Source: RH-AL1 sp964244495 (lineage in GTDB: Bacteria; Pseudomonadota; Alphaproteobacteria; Rhizobiales; Beijerinckiaceae). Taken from it: 64,000 nt of DNA. Both the position numbers and the translations under genes were made by a program. Location: positions 124,001 to 188,000 of the forward strand of contig CAXTIU010000006.1 of the NCBI GenBank assembly GCA_964244495.1, read 5' to 3'. Shown piece after piece: positions 14,925-24,088 of the stretch. Below the pieces are notes generated by a model. That model was not told where the DNA came from, ran no database searches, and saw only the letters and a program-made list of their open reading frames with translations. Within the stretch, counting starts at the first letter, position 1. Each line of letters begins with the position of its first letter.

Positions 14925-16598
14925 TCACGGCTGAGGAATAAATCCTTTTAGAGGCTTGCCTATCAAACTCTTTTCGATCGTGCTGCCATCCAAGCAGTTA
15001 TACTCTGCCCAGTAATGCATTATACCATCGATGAGGGTTTCGCTGTGCGAACCTCGGATGCAGATGGGAATAACCTCTGCGACTCGTTGATGACCGGCCG
15101 GAGCGTACGGGGTCGCGGGTTGCGGCAATGCCTGCGACCCAGTCCCGCTCGCCGGCGCGAAGCGCCCGCCCTCGCTCGAGCGCGGGTGCTGCCCCTCGTC
15201 CCAGCCCGCGTCCTTGCCGAGCTTGGCCGCCGCCGGCGCCGTCTGCCCCAGCGGCACGTAGCCCGCCCCCGTCAGCGCCATCGCCCGGTCGGCGGCGGGG
15301 TCGGGGAGCGGGTCGCGCCCCAGCATGGCGCGGGCCTCGTTGATGGTCAGGATGCCCCGGCCCGTGTAGGCCGACAGCACCTGCTCCTGCGCGGCCGGGT
15401 CGACCGGGGCGCTCGGGCTCCAGGCGAACTCCAGGCCCGGGGCGCCGAACTCGCTGGCCAGCAGGTCGTCCACCAGCGCCTTGACCCAGGCGAGGATCGG
15501 CTCGAAGCCCTCCTCGTCGGCCGACAGCTTCTGCGTCTCGGCGGTGGCCCGGTTGGTCTGCTGGACCAGCGCCTGCGGCGACACGGAGAAGGCGAAGCAC
15601 ACGACGCGGGCGAGCCAGTCGTCGAAGGCGCTCTTCAGCTCCGGCTCCTTCGTCTGCACGAAGGTCTTGGCGACGCCGCCCGGCACGAACTTGGCGCGCC
15701 GCCGCCGCCCCGCGTCGCCGGAGAAGTAGGCGTCCCAGTACTTCTGGTAGGTGGCGATCTGGTCCGGCGTCCACCCGTCCGGCACCCCGATCAGGCTGTC
15801 GGGGATGTTGCCCTCCGTGAAGTATTCCATGAGGAACAGCTGGCGGCGCAGCGCGATGTTGACGGTGGTCATCACCTGCTCGACGGGGGAGTAGCCGTAG
15901 GCCCGGTTCACGCGCGGGTTGCGCGGCCGGTAGAGCAGGTCGCGCACCGAATAGTCGATCGCCGGGAAACCCTTCAGCACCTGCTGGTAGGCGACCGGCC
16001 ACACGGTCCGGTCGCCATCCTGATAAGGCTGCGGGGTGCGACCCCAGGCGTCGATCACCGGCTTGATCGTGGCGCCGTCGAGCGGCAGCAGGGCCATGAG
16101 CCGCCCGGCGCGGTCGCGGCGGCAGTAGAAGGCCGGCGCGTCGATGACGAAGAGCTCCTCCAGCACCAGGCGCAGCCAGTCTCCCCAGCCATGGATGCCG
16201 TCGGGGCGCTGGAAGAAGGTGGTGGCGGCTCCCGTGTCGGCGGGTCCGGCACCCGCCGCCCCGGCGCGCGGCTTGATCGACCACGCCATGCGGGAAACCT
16301 GGTCCTTGCGCGTCTCGATGACGAGGCGCAGCAGGTCGTAGCCGTCGGCGAGCTGGCGCAGGGTATGGAAGGAGACCGGGTCGGCCTGCCGTGGCGCCAG
16401 CGACAGGTTGTAGCCGGACGGATAGTCCCACTGCCGGCCGGCGACGTCGGGCGGCGCGCCGGGCGCGGGCGGGGCGAGCGGGCCGAACCAGTCGCCGCCA
16501 GAACCCTGGCCGCCTTGTCCGTGGCGCGCGGCGTAGGACACGCTGACCTGATAGGGGTCGAGCGTCCAGGACGCCCGACCCGCCGTGCGGTCGACCAT
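14925..16598 (-). CDS. Phage portal protein with swappable C-terminal extension
   Basis: 557 residues from ATG 16598, which has GGAG nine bases upstream; an in-frame ATG at 16607 abuts the same GGAG and is less likely. The body (residues ~45-440) is a portal: LRQLADGYDLLRLVIETRKD, WLRLVLEELFVIDAPAFYCR, YSPVEQVMTTVNIALRRQLF, ALVQQTNRATAETQKLSADE and ILTINEARAMLGRDPLPD. It forms the dodecameric DNA gate at one vertex of the head. Residues 440-503 are a Gly/Pro/Ala linker with GWDEGQHPR and EGGRFAP, a type of linker I know from phage proteins with variable ends. Residues 504-557 are a 54-residue tip with two Cys. A second copy of linker and tip lies downstream at 14156-14533. It follows the terminase gene. 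Confidence 0.88.
   Translation of the reverse strand: MVDRTAGRASWTLDPYQVSVSYAARHGQGGQGSGGDWFGPLAPPAPGAPPDVAGRQWDYPSGYNLSLAPRQADPVSFHTLRQLADGYDLLRLVIETRKDQVSRMAWSIKPRAGAAGAGPADTGAATTFFQRPDGIHGWGDWLRLVLEELFVIDAPAFYCRRDRAGRLMALLPLDGATIKPVIDAWGRTPQPYQDGDRTVWPVAYQQVLKGFPAIDYSVRDLLYRPRNPRVNRAYGYSPVEQVMTTVNIALRRQLFLMEYFTEGNIPDSLIGVPDGWTPDQIATYQKYWDAYFSGDAGRRRRAKFVPGGVAKTFVQTKEPELKSAFDDWLARVVCFAFSVSPQALVQQTNRATAETQKLSADEEGFEPILAWVKALVDDLLASEFGAPGLEFAWSPSAPVDPAAQEQVLSAYTGRGILTINEARAMLGRDPLPDPAADRAMALTGAGYVPLGQTAPAAAKLGKDAGWDEGQHPRSSEGGRFAPASGTGSQALPQPATPYAPAGHQRVAEVIPICIRGSHSETLIDGIMHYWAEYNCLDGSTIEKSLIGKPLKGFIPQP
15243..15282. repeat. 40-base exact direct repeat, copy B (inside portal gene)
   Basis: Partner of 14495-14534, same orientation. 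It marks the junction between the conserved portal body and the exchangeable linker plus tip, at codons for residues 440-452. Its exactness, compared with the diverged linkers that follow, suggests recent duplication or gene conversion at this seam. Confidence 0.9.
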
Positions 16599-16664
16599 GG
16601 ATGGCATCTCCGTTCAAGGTGATGGAAGACGTCGAGAAGCGCGCTTACTGACCGCTTGCCCGAC

Positions 16665-17969
16665 TTAATCTTGCGGAAGCTCGGATTGCTTCTTGTAGAA
16701 TTCGATGATCGCCGTGCCTTCTTCATGGGCGAACAGGTGCGTCAGCGCCCAGATGGCGGCATCCGCGTGGTCGGGGCTGCCGGCGCCGCCGTAGCCGGAG
16801 CCGGAGAAGGCGCAGAGTTGCTCCTCCAGCTTGGGCAAGCGGCCGACGTGGTGCACCTGGCCGAGCGCGTAGCGCACCGAGATCGGCTCCGCCCGCACCG
16901 CCTTGCCCCGGCTGGCGGTGACGAGGTGCACCGGCACGTTGCCGTCCGCCGCCTGGATGGTGGCGCGCACCATGTCGCCGCCGAAGTTGGCCTCGGCGAC
17001 GATGCAGTCGGCGGCGAACTCGTGGTAGGCGACCACCGCGCGGCGGCCCCACGCCACCGGCCCGTCGCGCAGCGAGCGGTCGGCGAGCACGTAGGCGTCG
17101 CCGTCCTGGCCGCGCGCGGCGACCACGATGCCGATCTCGTCGGCGCCGAGGTCGTCGCGCCCCGCCGCGCCGGAGGGGTCCACCGCGACCACCACCGTTT
17201 TGCGCGCGTCCACGGGGATCGCGTCCGCCTCCACGCGGTGCCGGTCGATCACGTCGTAGGACCACAGCGCGTCGTCGACCGCGTCGACGTACACGCCCTC
17301 GTAGAAGCGCCGGCGCTGGCGCTCCGGCAGGTTCGCCAGGCTCTTCACGAAGGCCGGCGCCAGGTTGGCGGCGTTGTCGACCGGGTTGAGGAAGGCGCGC
17401 GCCACCTCGTCCGGTTCGGCGAGCGGGTGCATCGTGACGGGGTCCCGCTTCTCGCCGAAGAGCACGTTGGTCCAATGCGTCTTCGCCGTCGGGTTGAGGT
17501 CGACGAAGGCGCGCTGGGTCAAGTCCGGCACCACCTGCGCCAGCCGCGTGAAGGCGACGAGCGCGGACGCGTAGGGGATCTGCGAGGCCTCGTTGAGGAA
17601 CACGGTGGCGTATTCCAGCCCCAGGATCTTCTCGACGCGGTCGGCGTCGTCGAGGCCGCCGATCGTGATGCGCGAGCCGTTGGGGAGCGCGAACACGCCG
17701 TCCCCGCGGTGCTCCTTGAGGGCGACGCCGGGGAAGCAGAGCCTGGCCACCTGCGGCAGCGTCGCCAGCGCCAGCGAGGCGCGTGCCGCGTTGGCGTGGA
17801 GGCGGAGCATGGCGTGGCGCGACTCCGGCGCCCGCACGGCCCGCTGGAGGATCGCCCGCACGATCAGGAACGTCTTGCCCGAGCGCGCCCCGCCGGCGAG
17901 GCAGGTCATGCGCTGCGGCCCGTCGAGCAGCAGGCGCGCGGCCTCCTGCCCGGCGCTGAACGACACCAT
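16665..17969 (-). CDS. terL: Phage terminase large subunit
   Basis: 434 residues from ATG 17969, with AGGA eight bases upstream; the longer frame to 18185 is Arg-rich and unlike protein. ATPase motifs are clear: Walker A GGARSGKT (about residues 28-35), Walker B-like ATVFLNEASQIP, and a motif III-like DLNPTAKTHW. The C-terminal nuclease shows VVVAVDPSGAAGRDD with metal-binding Asp, the central EFAADCIVAEANFGGDM, and the closing SPDHADAAIWALTHLF. It packages DNA through the portal encoded by the next gene. No small terminase gene is seen upstream; the gene is the first of the structural operon. Similar to terminases of alphaproteobacterial prophages and gene transfer agents. Confidence 0.9.
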   Translation of the reverse strand: MVSFSAGQEAARLLLDGPQRMTCLAGGARSGKTFLIVRAILQRAVRAPESRHAMLRLHANAARASLALATLPQVARLCFPGVALKEHRGDGVFALPNGSRITIGGLDDADRVEKILGLEYATVFLNEASQIPYASALVAFTRLAQVVPDLTQRAFVDLNPTAKTHWTNVLFGEKRDPVTMHPLAEPDEVARAFLNPVDNAANLAPAFVKSLANLPERQRRRFYEGVYVDAVDDALWSYDVIDRHRVEADAIPVDARKTVVVAVDPSGAAGRDDLGADEIGIVVAARGQDGDAYVLADRSLRDGPVAWGRRAVVAYHEFAADCIVAEANFGGDMVRATIQAADGNVPVHLVTASRGKAVRAEPISVRYALGQVHHVGRLPKLEEQLCAFSGSGYGGAGSPDHADAAIWALTHLFAHEEGTAIIEFYKKQSELPQD

Positions 17970-18209
17970 GCGGCGATCCTGGTTTCTTGGGCGGCGTCGG
18001 CCCACGCGCAACGGCGTTCGGGGCGGGACGACGGCGGGAAAGGGGGAGCGAGGCGCCGACGCAGTTCGGGCTCGGCATGCGCGCATTGGGCGTCGAAAAC
18101 CGTCACGCGTCAACCGTTCGAGCCAAGATGATTCCGGTAGTTTGCACCAGCCTTCGGCGATGCGTCGGTCCGGTCGCCTCGCCATCGGCGGTGCGGAAGA
18201 AGGCGGCGC

Positions 18210-18941
18210 TCACCCCCGCTCGACCCGCTCCGCCCGCGACCGCACCCTCGGCAGGCAGTCCAGCCACTCCGCGCTGCCCCGCGCGCGCGCCGCGAGCAGG
18301 GCGGCGAGCCGGCGCTGGAAGGGCTGTGGATGGGCGGCGTCGCGCAGGATCGGGTTGGGGAGCGACGTCGCCAGCAGCGACGCCTCCCGCGCGTCGAGGT
18401 CGGCCGCGCGACGATGGAAGTAGTGCCGCGCCGCCGCCTCGATCCCGAAGATGCCGTCGCCCCATTCCGCCACGTTGAGGTAGACCTCGACCGTGTGCGG
18501 CTTCGACCACAGCTTGCCAAGGCCGAGCGCGAGCGCGATCTCCATGCCCTTGCGGACCTTGGAGCGGCCCGGCCACAGGAACAGGTTCTTCGCGGTCTGC
18601 ATGGTGATCGTCGAGGCGCCGCGCGACGGCCCGTCCTCGTCGGCGTCCGCCATCACCTGGTGCAGCGCGTCCCAGTCCACCCCCCCGTTGCGGCAGAACT
18701 GGGCGTCCTCCGACGTGATCACGGCGGCGACCGCGACCGGCGCGATGGCCTCCAACCTGACGTAATCGCGCGTGTAGCCCCGGCCGGTGGCGAGCCGCCC
18801 CAGCATCAGGGTCGAGGTCGGCGGGGCCACGCTGTCCCAGGCCAGGGCGCCCCCGAACAGCAGGACCACGGCGATTGCGCCGAAAAAGACGCAGCGCAGG
18901 ACAATTCCCGCGAGCCCCTGCCGCCGATGCCGTCTCACCAT
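18210..18941 (-). CDS. mtgA: Monofunctional biosynthetic peptidoglycan transglycosylase
   Basis: 243 residues from ATG 18941. One N-terminal membrane anchor (GIVLRCVFFGAIAVVLLFGG), then the GT51 domain: VITSEDAQFCRNGGVDWDAL with the catalytic Glu of the EDxxF motif, RGASTITMQTAKNLFLW, GRSKVRKGMEIALALGLG, and EVYLNVAEWGDGIFGIEAAA. It polymerises lipid II into glycan strands at the outer face of the inner membrane and has no transpeptidase domain. Length is normal for MtgA (about 230-245). It is divergent from ispA with 64 bases between the starts. Confidence 0.95.
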   Translation of the reverse strand: MVRRHRRQGLAGIVLRCVFFGAIAVVLLFGGALAWDSVAPPTSTLMLGRLATGRGYTRDYVRLEAIAPVAVAAVITSEDAQFCRNGGVDWDALHQVMADADEDGPSRGASTITMQTAKNLFLWPGRSKVRKGMEIALALGLGKLWSKPHTVEVYLNVAEWGDGIFGIEAAARHYFHRRAADLDAREASLLATSLPNPILRDAAHPQPFQRRLAALLAARARGSAEWLDCLPRVRSRAERVERG

Positions 18942-19005
18942 GCGGCAGCCTTGACCCAACCCGATCGATCGGGCAAGCGGGACAGGCGTTCAAGCGAGTT
19001 CAAGC

Positions 19006-19938
19006 ATGACCCGGTGGGCCGAGAGCCATGACTTCCCCGAGCGGCTGACAGCGGTCGCCGACGCGACGGAGCGCATGCTGGAGGCTCTTCTCTCCGACGC
19101 GCAGCTGCCGGGCGAGGAGGCGAGGCCGGCGCGCTTCATGGCGGCGATGCGCTACGCGGCGCTCGGCGGCGGCAAGCGGCTGCGCCCCTTCCTTCTCGTC
19201 GAGGCGGCCCGCCTGTTCGGCGCGGAGGGCGACGGGGTGCTGCGCGCCGCCTGCGCACTCGAGATGGTCCACTGCTACTCGCTGGTCCACGACGACCTGC
19301 CGGCGATGGACGACGACGACATGCGTCGCGGCCGTCCGACCACCCACAAGGCCTACGACGAGGCGACCGCCATCCTGGTCGGCGACGGACTGCTCACCTA
19401 CGCCTTCGACGTCACCGCCGATCCCGCCACCCACCCCGACCCTGCCGTGCGCGCCGAGCTCGTGCTGCGGTTGGCGCGCCATTCCGGCCTAGGGGGCATG
19501 GTGGGCGGCCAGATGCTCGACCTCGAGGCCGAGGCTTCCACCGCGCCCCACACCGCCGAGACGGTGATCCGCGTCCAGGCGATGAAGACGGGAGCGCTGC
19601 TCCACCACGCCGTGGTCGCCGGGGCGCTGCTGGGCGGCGCGGACGCCGCGGCGCGCGCCGCGATGTCGCGCTACGGTCGGGCGATCGGCGCGGCGTTCCA
19701 GGTGGCCGACGACATCCTGGACGTCGAGGCCGACAGCGCCGCGCTCGGCAAGAAGGCCGGCAAGGACGCGGGGCGCAACAAGGCGACGCTGGTGGCGGCA
19801 CTGGGCCTGGAAGCCGCCCGCGCGCGGCGCGACCGCTTGGCGGAGGAAGCGATCGCCGCGCTCGACGCCATTCCGCAGGGCGCGCACGCCGACGTGCTGA
19901 GGGACGCGGCGCGCTTCGCGGTCGAACGCAAGAACTGA
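19006..19938 (+). CDS. ispA: Farnesyl/geranylgeranyl diphosphate synthase (polyprenyl synthetase)
   Basis: 310 residues from ATG 19006. Both Asp-rich motifs are present: DDLPAMDDDDMRRGRP (first, FARM) and DDILDVEAD (second). GGGKRLRPFLLVEAARL, the substrate-binding Lys/Arg region, and MVGGQMLDLEAE with MKTGALLHHAV are typical of the short-chain trans-prenyltransferases. It condenses IPP with DMAPP/GPP to farnesyl diphosphate for quinones, hopanoids/carotenoids and undecaprenyl phosphate. The two residues between the Asp pairs of FARM (PA) and upstream YS suit a farnesyl synthase. The next gene follows after 20 bases. Confidence 0.92.
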   Translation: MTRWAESHDFPERLTAVADATERMLEALLSDAQLPGEEARPARFMAAMRYAALGGGKRLRPFLLVEAARLFGAEGDGVLRAACALEMVHCYSLVHDDLPAMDDDDMRRGRPTTHKAYDEATAILVGDGLLTYAFDVTADPATHPDPAVRAELVLRLARHSGLGGMVGGQMLDLEAEASTAPHTAETVIRVQAMKTGALLHHAVVAGALLGGADAAARAAMSRYGRAIGAAFQVADDILDVEADSAALGKKAGKDAGRNKATLVAALGLEAARARRDRLAEEAIAALDAIPQGAHADVLRDAARFAVERKN

Positions 19939-19958
19939 CGGAGGGTCCCCAAGCGTCC

Positions 19959-20657
19959 GTGCGCCCCGCATCGCTCGCCGGACGCCTCCTGCTCGGCCGG
20001 CCGCGCCTGATCGCTAGCGTGGCGCTCGCCGTCGCAGCCTTCCTCCTGGAGCCGAGCGCGATGTCCGACCGGTCGACCCGGATGCTGGTCGCCTGGAACG
20101 TCGGCACCGGCCTCGATATCGCCCTGAACATGCTGGCGGTCGCCAGGGCGACGCCGAGCACGATCCGCCGGCGGGCGAGCCTCACCGACGAGGGGCGCTT
20201 CGCCATCCTGATCCTGGTGGTGCTGGCGGCGCTCGCCACCATGGGCGCGATCTTCGTCCAGCTCCACGTCGCCAAGGACATGCAAGGCCTGGCCAAGGGC
20301 CTGCACCTGGGACTTGCCGGGCTCACCATCGTGAGCGCCTGGGTCTTCATCCACCTGACCTTCGCGCTGCACTACGCGCACGAGTACTTCGACGAGACCA
20401 CGGCGCTGCCGGGCGAGACGCCGCGAGGCGAGGCGCGGACGTGGCGCGGCGGCCTCGCCATCCCGGGCACCGACGAGCCGGACTACTGGGACTTCCTGTA
20501 CTTCAGCTTCATCATCGGCGTCGCGTCGCAGACGGCGGACGTCGCGATCACCTCGAAGAGGATCCGCCGCACGTCGCTGGCGCACTCGATCGTCGCGTTC
20601 TTCTTCAACTCGGCGATTTTGGCGCTGACGATCAACATCGCCGCCGGGCTGACCTAG
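19959..20657 (+). CDS. DUF1345 family inner-membrane protein
   Basis: 232 residues from GTG 19959. Four or five membrane segments are visible: LIASVALAVAAFLLEP, LVAWNVGTGLDIALNMLAVA, FAILILVVLAALATMGAIFV, GLHLGLAGLTIVSAWVFIHL and SLAHSIVAFFFNSAILALTI. The signature of DUF1345 is present: LHYAHEYFDE followed by DYWDFLYFSFIIGVASQTAD. Function is unknown for the family. It is close behind ispA and probably co-transcribed, although that pairing is not a known functional link. Confidence 0.85.
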   Translation: MRPASLAGRLLLGRPRLIASVALAVAAFLLEPSAMSDRSTRMLVAWNVGTGLDIALNMLAVARATPSTIRRRASLTDEGRFAILILVVLAALATMGAIFVQLHVAKDMQGLAKGLHLGLAGLTIVSAWVFIHLTFALHYAHEYFDETTALPGETPRGEARTWRGGLAIPGTDEPDYWDFLYFSFIIGVASQTADVAITSKRIRRTSLAHSIVAFFFNSAILALTINIAAGLT

Positions 20658-20994
20658 GCCGAAGCTGAGACGTTCCATCTTCGGCCCGTGACGATCTCGC
20701 CGCGTGCGCTCCGGCGGCATGGGGCATACGGCTCCGTCGATCAGATCCCCGCGCTGATGACTTCCACGTCCACGCCTGATCGATTCGCCATCGTCGAACT
20801 CGCGCTGCCCTGCAGGGTCGGGCCGCTCACCTGCGTCGCCGCGCAGTAGTGGCCGCGCGGTGGTGCCGGTCGGCCGCGTCGACGATCATGCCCTCCTGAA
20901 TTAAGGAAGCGGTAACGTCTTTCATTAAACATGTCTTGGGTCCGCATGCGGACAATTCGATGGTGGTTCATCATACGCTGAAGTGAGGTCGATC
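20658..20994. other. 337-base intergenic region with two tiny coupled frames
   Basis: No conventional gene. On the minus strand an AGGAGGGC precedes an ATG at 20889 that opens a 20-residue frame (MIVDAADRHHRAATTARRRR); its TGA overlaps a GTG that opens a 29-residue frame ending near 20743. Real translation is uncertain. The region also has a more AT-rich part (20895-20990) that must hold the promoter of the plus-strand gene at 20995. Confidence 0.3.
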
Positions 20995-21234
20995 ATGGCG
21001 GAGCCCATCACCATCGCTCTCGCCGAGGCCATCGCCGATCAGCTCGGCATCGACATGACCCCGGATTTCCTGGTGCAGGTCGACCTCGTCCGCTATCGCC
21101 TCTTCCTGGGCGGCTATTCGGTCCGCCATCTCAGCACCGGCCCGTCGCGGCCGCCGGCCGGGTTCGTGTTCCCGCCGCCGAGCATCGGCCTGAACCGCGC
21201 CGACCGCGCGAACAGCGGCGACCTCGCCAAATAG
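20995..21234 (+). CDS. Small conserved-looking protein of unknown function
   Basis: 79 residues from ATG 20995, with GAGG six bases upstream (an in-frame start at 20983 would lie over this ribosome site). Sequence starts MAEPITIALAEAIADQLGID and continues TPDFLVQVDLVRYRLFLGG; the C-terminal half is Pro/Ser-rich. No signal or membrane segment. It is isolated, with its own leader, and convergent with ispG across a hairpin. Family not recognised. Confidence 0.55.
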   Translation: MAEPITIALAEAIADQLGIDMTPDFLVQVDLVRYRLFLGGYSVRHLSTGPSRPPAGFVFPPPSIGLNRADRANSGDLAK

Positions 21235-21261
21235 CGCGGGATCGCCGACTGAAGCGTCAGC

Positions 21262-21287
21262 CCTGAAAGAGCGCAATCGCTTTCGGG
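21262..21287. terminator. Hairpin between convergent genes
   Basis: CCTGAAAG-A-GCG pairs with CGC-TTTCGGG around a CAAT loop (one bulged A, one G-T pair). It lies 28 bases after the plus-strand gene and 54 bases from the ispG stop, the right place for a bidirectional terminator. No long T run. Confidence 0.5.
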
Positions 21288-21340
21288 AGACCTGAAGCGA
21301 TAAGGACGATGTACGGCATCGCGGGCGGCTGCCGATGCCA

Positions 21341-22636
<1,296 letters not shown>

Positions 22637-22914
22637 GATGCCTCGCACCTCTGCGGCCGGGCGCGGGGCCGGACCGTGGTTCGGCGCGTCCGCCGAGCGT
22701 CGGCCGTCCTATACCAACTCTCGCCGTCGGGTGAAAGGAGGGACCCGTCCGGCCAACCCGCCCGCCCGATCGCACGGCGGGCCGGCGATTAAACGGCCGC
22801 TGAAAGGATCGTTCACAAACGGTTAACACGCGGTGTCCCAAGCGTTTCCACGAAAGTCGAATCCTTGGCTTGCCACCATGACTTGCCATCGGGGGCGGGG
22901 CGGGAGCGCGAAAG

Positions 22915-23619
22915 ATGACCATGCTGCTTGAAAAAGACGTCGTCGCCGCCGGGACACACATCATCATAGCGGACGATCACCTGCCGGTGCGCGACGCCCT
23001 GCGCCAGAAGCTGTCGGCGGCCGTGACGGGCGCCCGGATCCGCGAGGCCGGCGACCTGGCCGCGCTCGGCCGCGAACTCAGGTGCGGCGAACCGGTCGAC
23101 CTCGTCCTGCTTGACCTGGCGATGCCGGGTGTCAGCGGGCTTTCGGGCCTGCTCTACCTGCGGACGCAGAACCCGGACGTGCCTGTGGTGGTGGTCTCGG
23201 CGAGCGAGGACCGGACGCTCATGCGGCGCTGCATCGAGATCGGCGCCGCGGGTTTCATCCCGAACGGCACGCCGGTCGAGGCGATGCGCGAGGCGGTCCG
23301 CGCCGTGCTGTCCGGCGCCGTCTGGGCACCGGCCGACCTCGACGGGGGCGAGCCGACCGACGCCGGCGTCGCCGACATGATGCGACGGCTGACGAGCCTG
23401 ACGCCGCAGCAGCTGCGCGTGCTGATGATGCTGTCGCAGGGACTCCTCAACAAGCAGATCGCTTACGCGCTGAGCGTGTCGGAGGCCACCATCAAGGCGC
23501 ACGTTTCCGCGATCCTGCAGAAACTCGGCGTCGAGAGCCGGACCCAGGCGGTCATCGCCGTGTCCAGGATCGATCAGGGGCGTTTCTCCAGGCAGGGCGG
23601 ATCGCCGGCGCGGTCCTGA
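22915..23619 (+). CDS. NarL/FixJ-type response regulator
   Basis: 234 residues from ATG 22915 (ATG 22921 possible). Receiver domain: acidic pair in IIIADDHLPVRD, phosphoacceptor Asp67 in VDLVLLDLAMPG, Ser in VVVVSASED. The usual Lys of the last receiver motif is replaced by Asn (GFIPNGTP where relatives have FIPK). The C-terminal LuxR-type DNA-binding domain is intact: SLTPQQLRVLMMLSQGLLNK, QIAYALSVSEATIKAHVSAI, LQKLGVESRTQAV. No sensor kinase lies nearby. Its 278-base upstream region is shared, divergently, with ispG. Confidence 0.88.
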   Translation: MTMLLEKDVVAAGTHIIIADDHLPVRDALRQKLSAAVTGARIREAGDLAALGRELRCGEPVDLVLLDLAMPGVSGLSGLLYLRTQNPDVPVVVVSASEDRTLMRRCIEIGAAGFIPNGTPVEAMREAVRAVLSGAVWAPADLDGGEPTDAGVADMMRRLTSLTPQQLRVLMMLSQGLLNKQIAYALSVSEATIKAHVSAILQKLGVESRTQAVIAVSRIDQGRFSRQGGSPARS

Positions 23620-23668
23620 TCGCGCGGCCGGATGCATCCTCTCAGGACGGGAGCGCGTTGAGGCGATC

Positions 23669-24055
23669 GTGTACACCCAGCGCCATCACCGACGGACGGG
23701 CATCGTGACCGAGCAGCCAACCGAGCCGCCCCGCTATTGGACCCGCAGCGCGCCCGCCGCCGCCTGGGGAACGAATGGCCGCCGCGACGAGACCGGCCTG
23801 CGCCGCTTCCTCGGCGGGTCACCGCTGGTCGTCGCCCTCAGGTTGGTGGTGGTGTCGCTGATCGTCGGCGCCCTGCTGATGTGGCTCGATATCCGCCCCG
23901 CCGACGTTTACCGCGAGCTGTCGGACCTTTTCGGCCGCCTGTGGGCGCTCGGCTTCCGCTCGATCCGGGATTTCGGCAGCTACATCGTCGCCGGCGCGAT
24001 CATCGTTGTCCCGGTGTGGCTGGTCCTGCGGCTGTTCAGCTATCGCGGGCGTTGA
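23669..24055 (+). CDS. DUF6460-like small membrane protein
   Basis: 128 residues from GTG 23669, which has GAGG five bases upstream; a GTG at 23705 is an alternative giving 116 residues. Two membrane segments: LVVALRLVVVSLIVGALLMW and YIVAGAIIVVPVWLVLRLF, joined by an amphipathic stretch (DIRPADVYRELSDLFGRLWA). The RFLGGSP start and the closing 'GAIIVVPVWLVLRL' match DUF6460 proteins of Hyphomicrobiales. Function unknown. It lies between the response regulator and pyrD, convergent with pyrD. Confidence 0.7.
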   Translation: MYTQRHHRRTGIVTEQPTEPPRYWTRSAPAAAWGTNGRRDETGLRRFLGGSPLVVALRLVVVSLIVGALLMWLDIRPADVYRELSDLFGRLWALGFRSIRDFGSYIVAGAIIVVPVWLVLRLFSYRGR

Positions 24056-24088
24056 GGCGGCGGAGGTACCGCTCCTACGGGGTCTGCT

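Noticed and set aside
17970..18209. Possible small terminase gene upstream of TerL
   Set aside because: Frames here read as low-complexity Arg/Ala sequence and no helix-turn-helix protein is seen.
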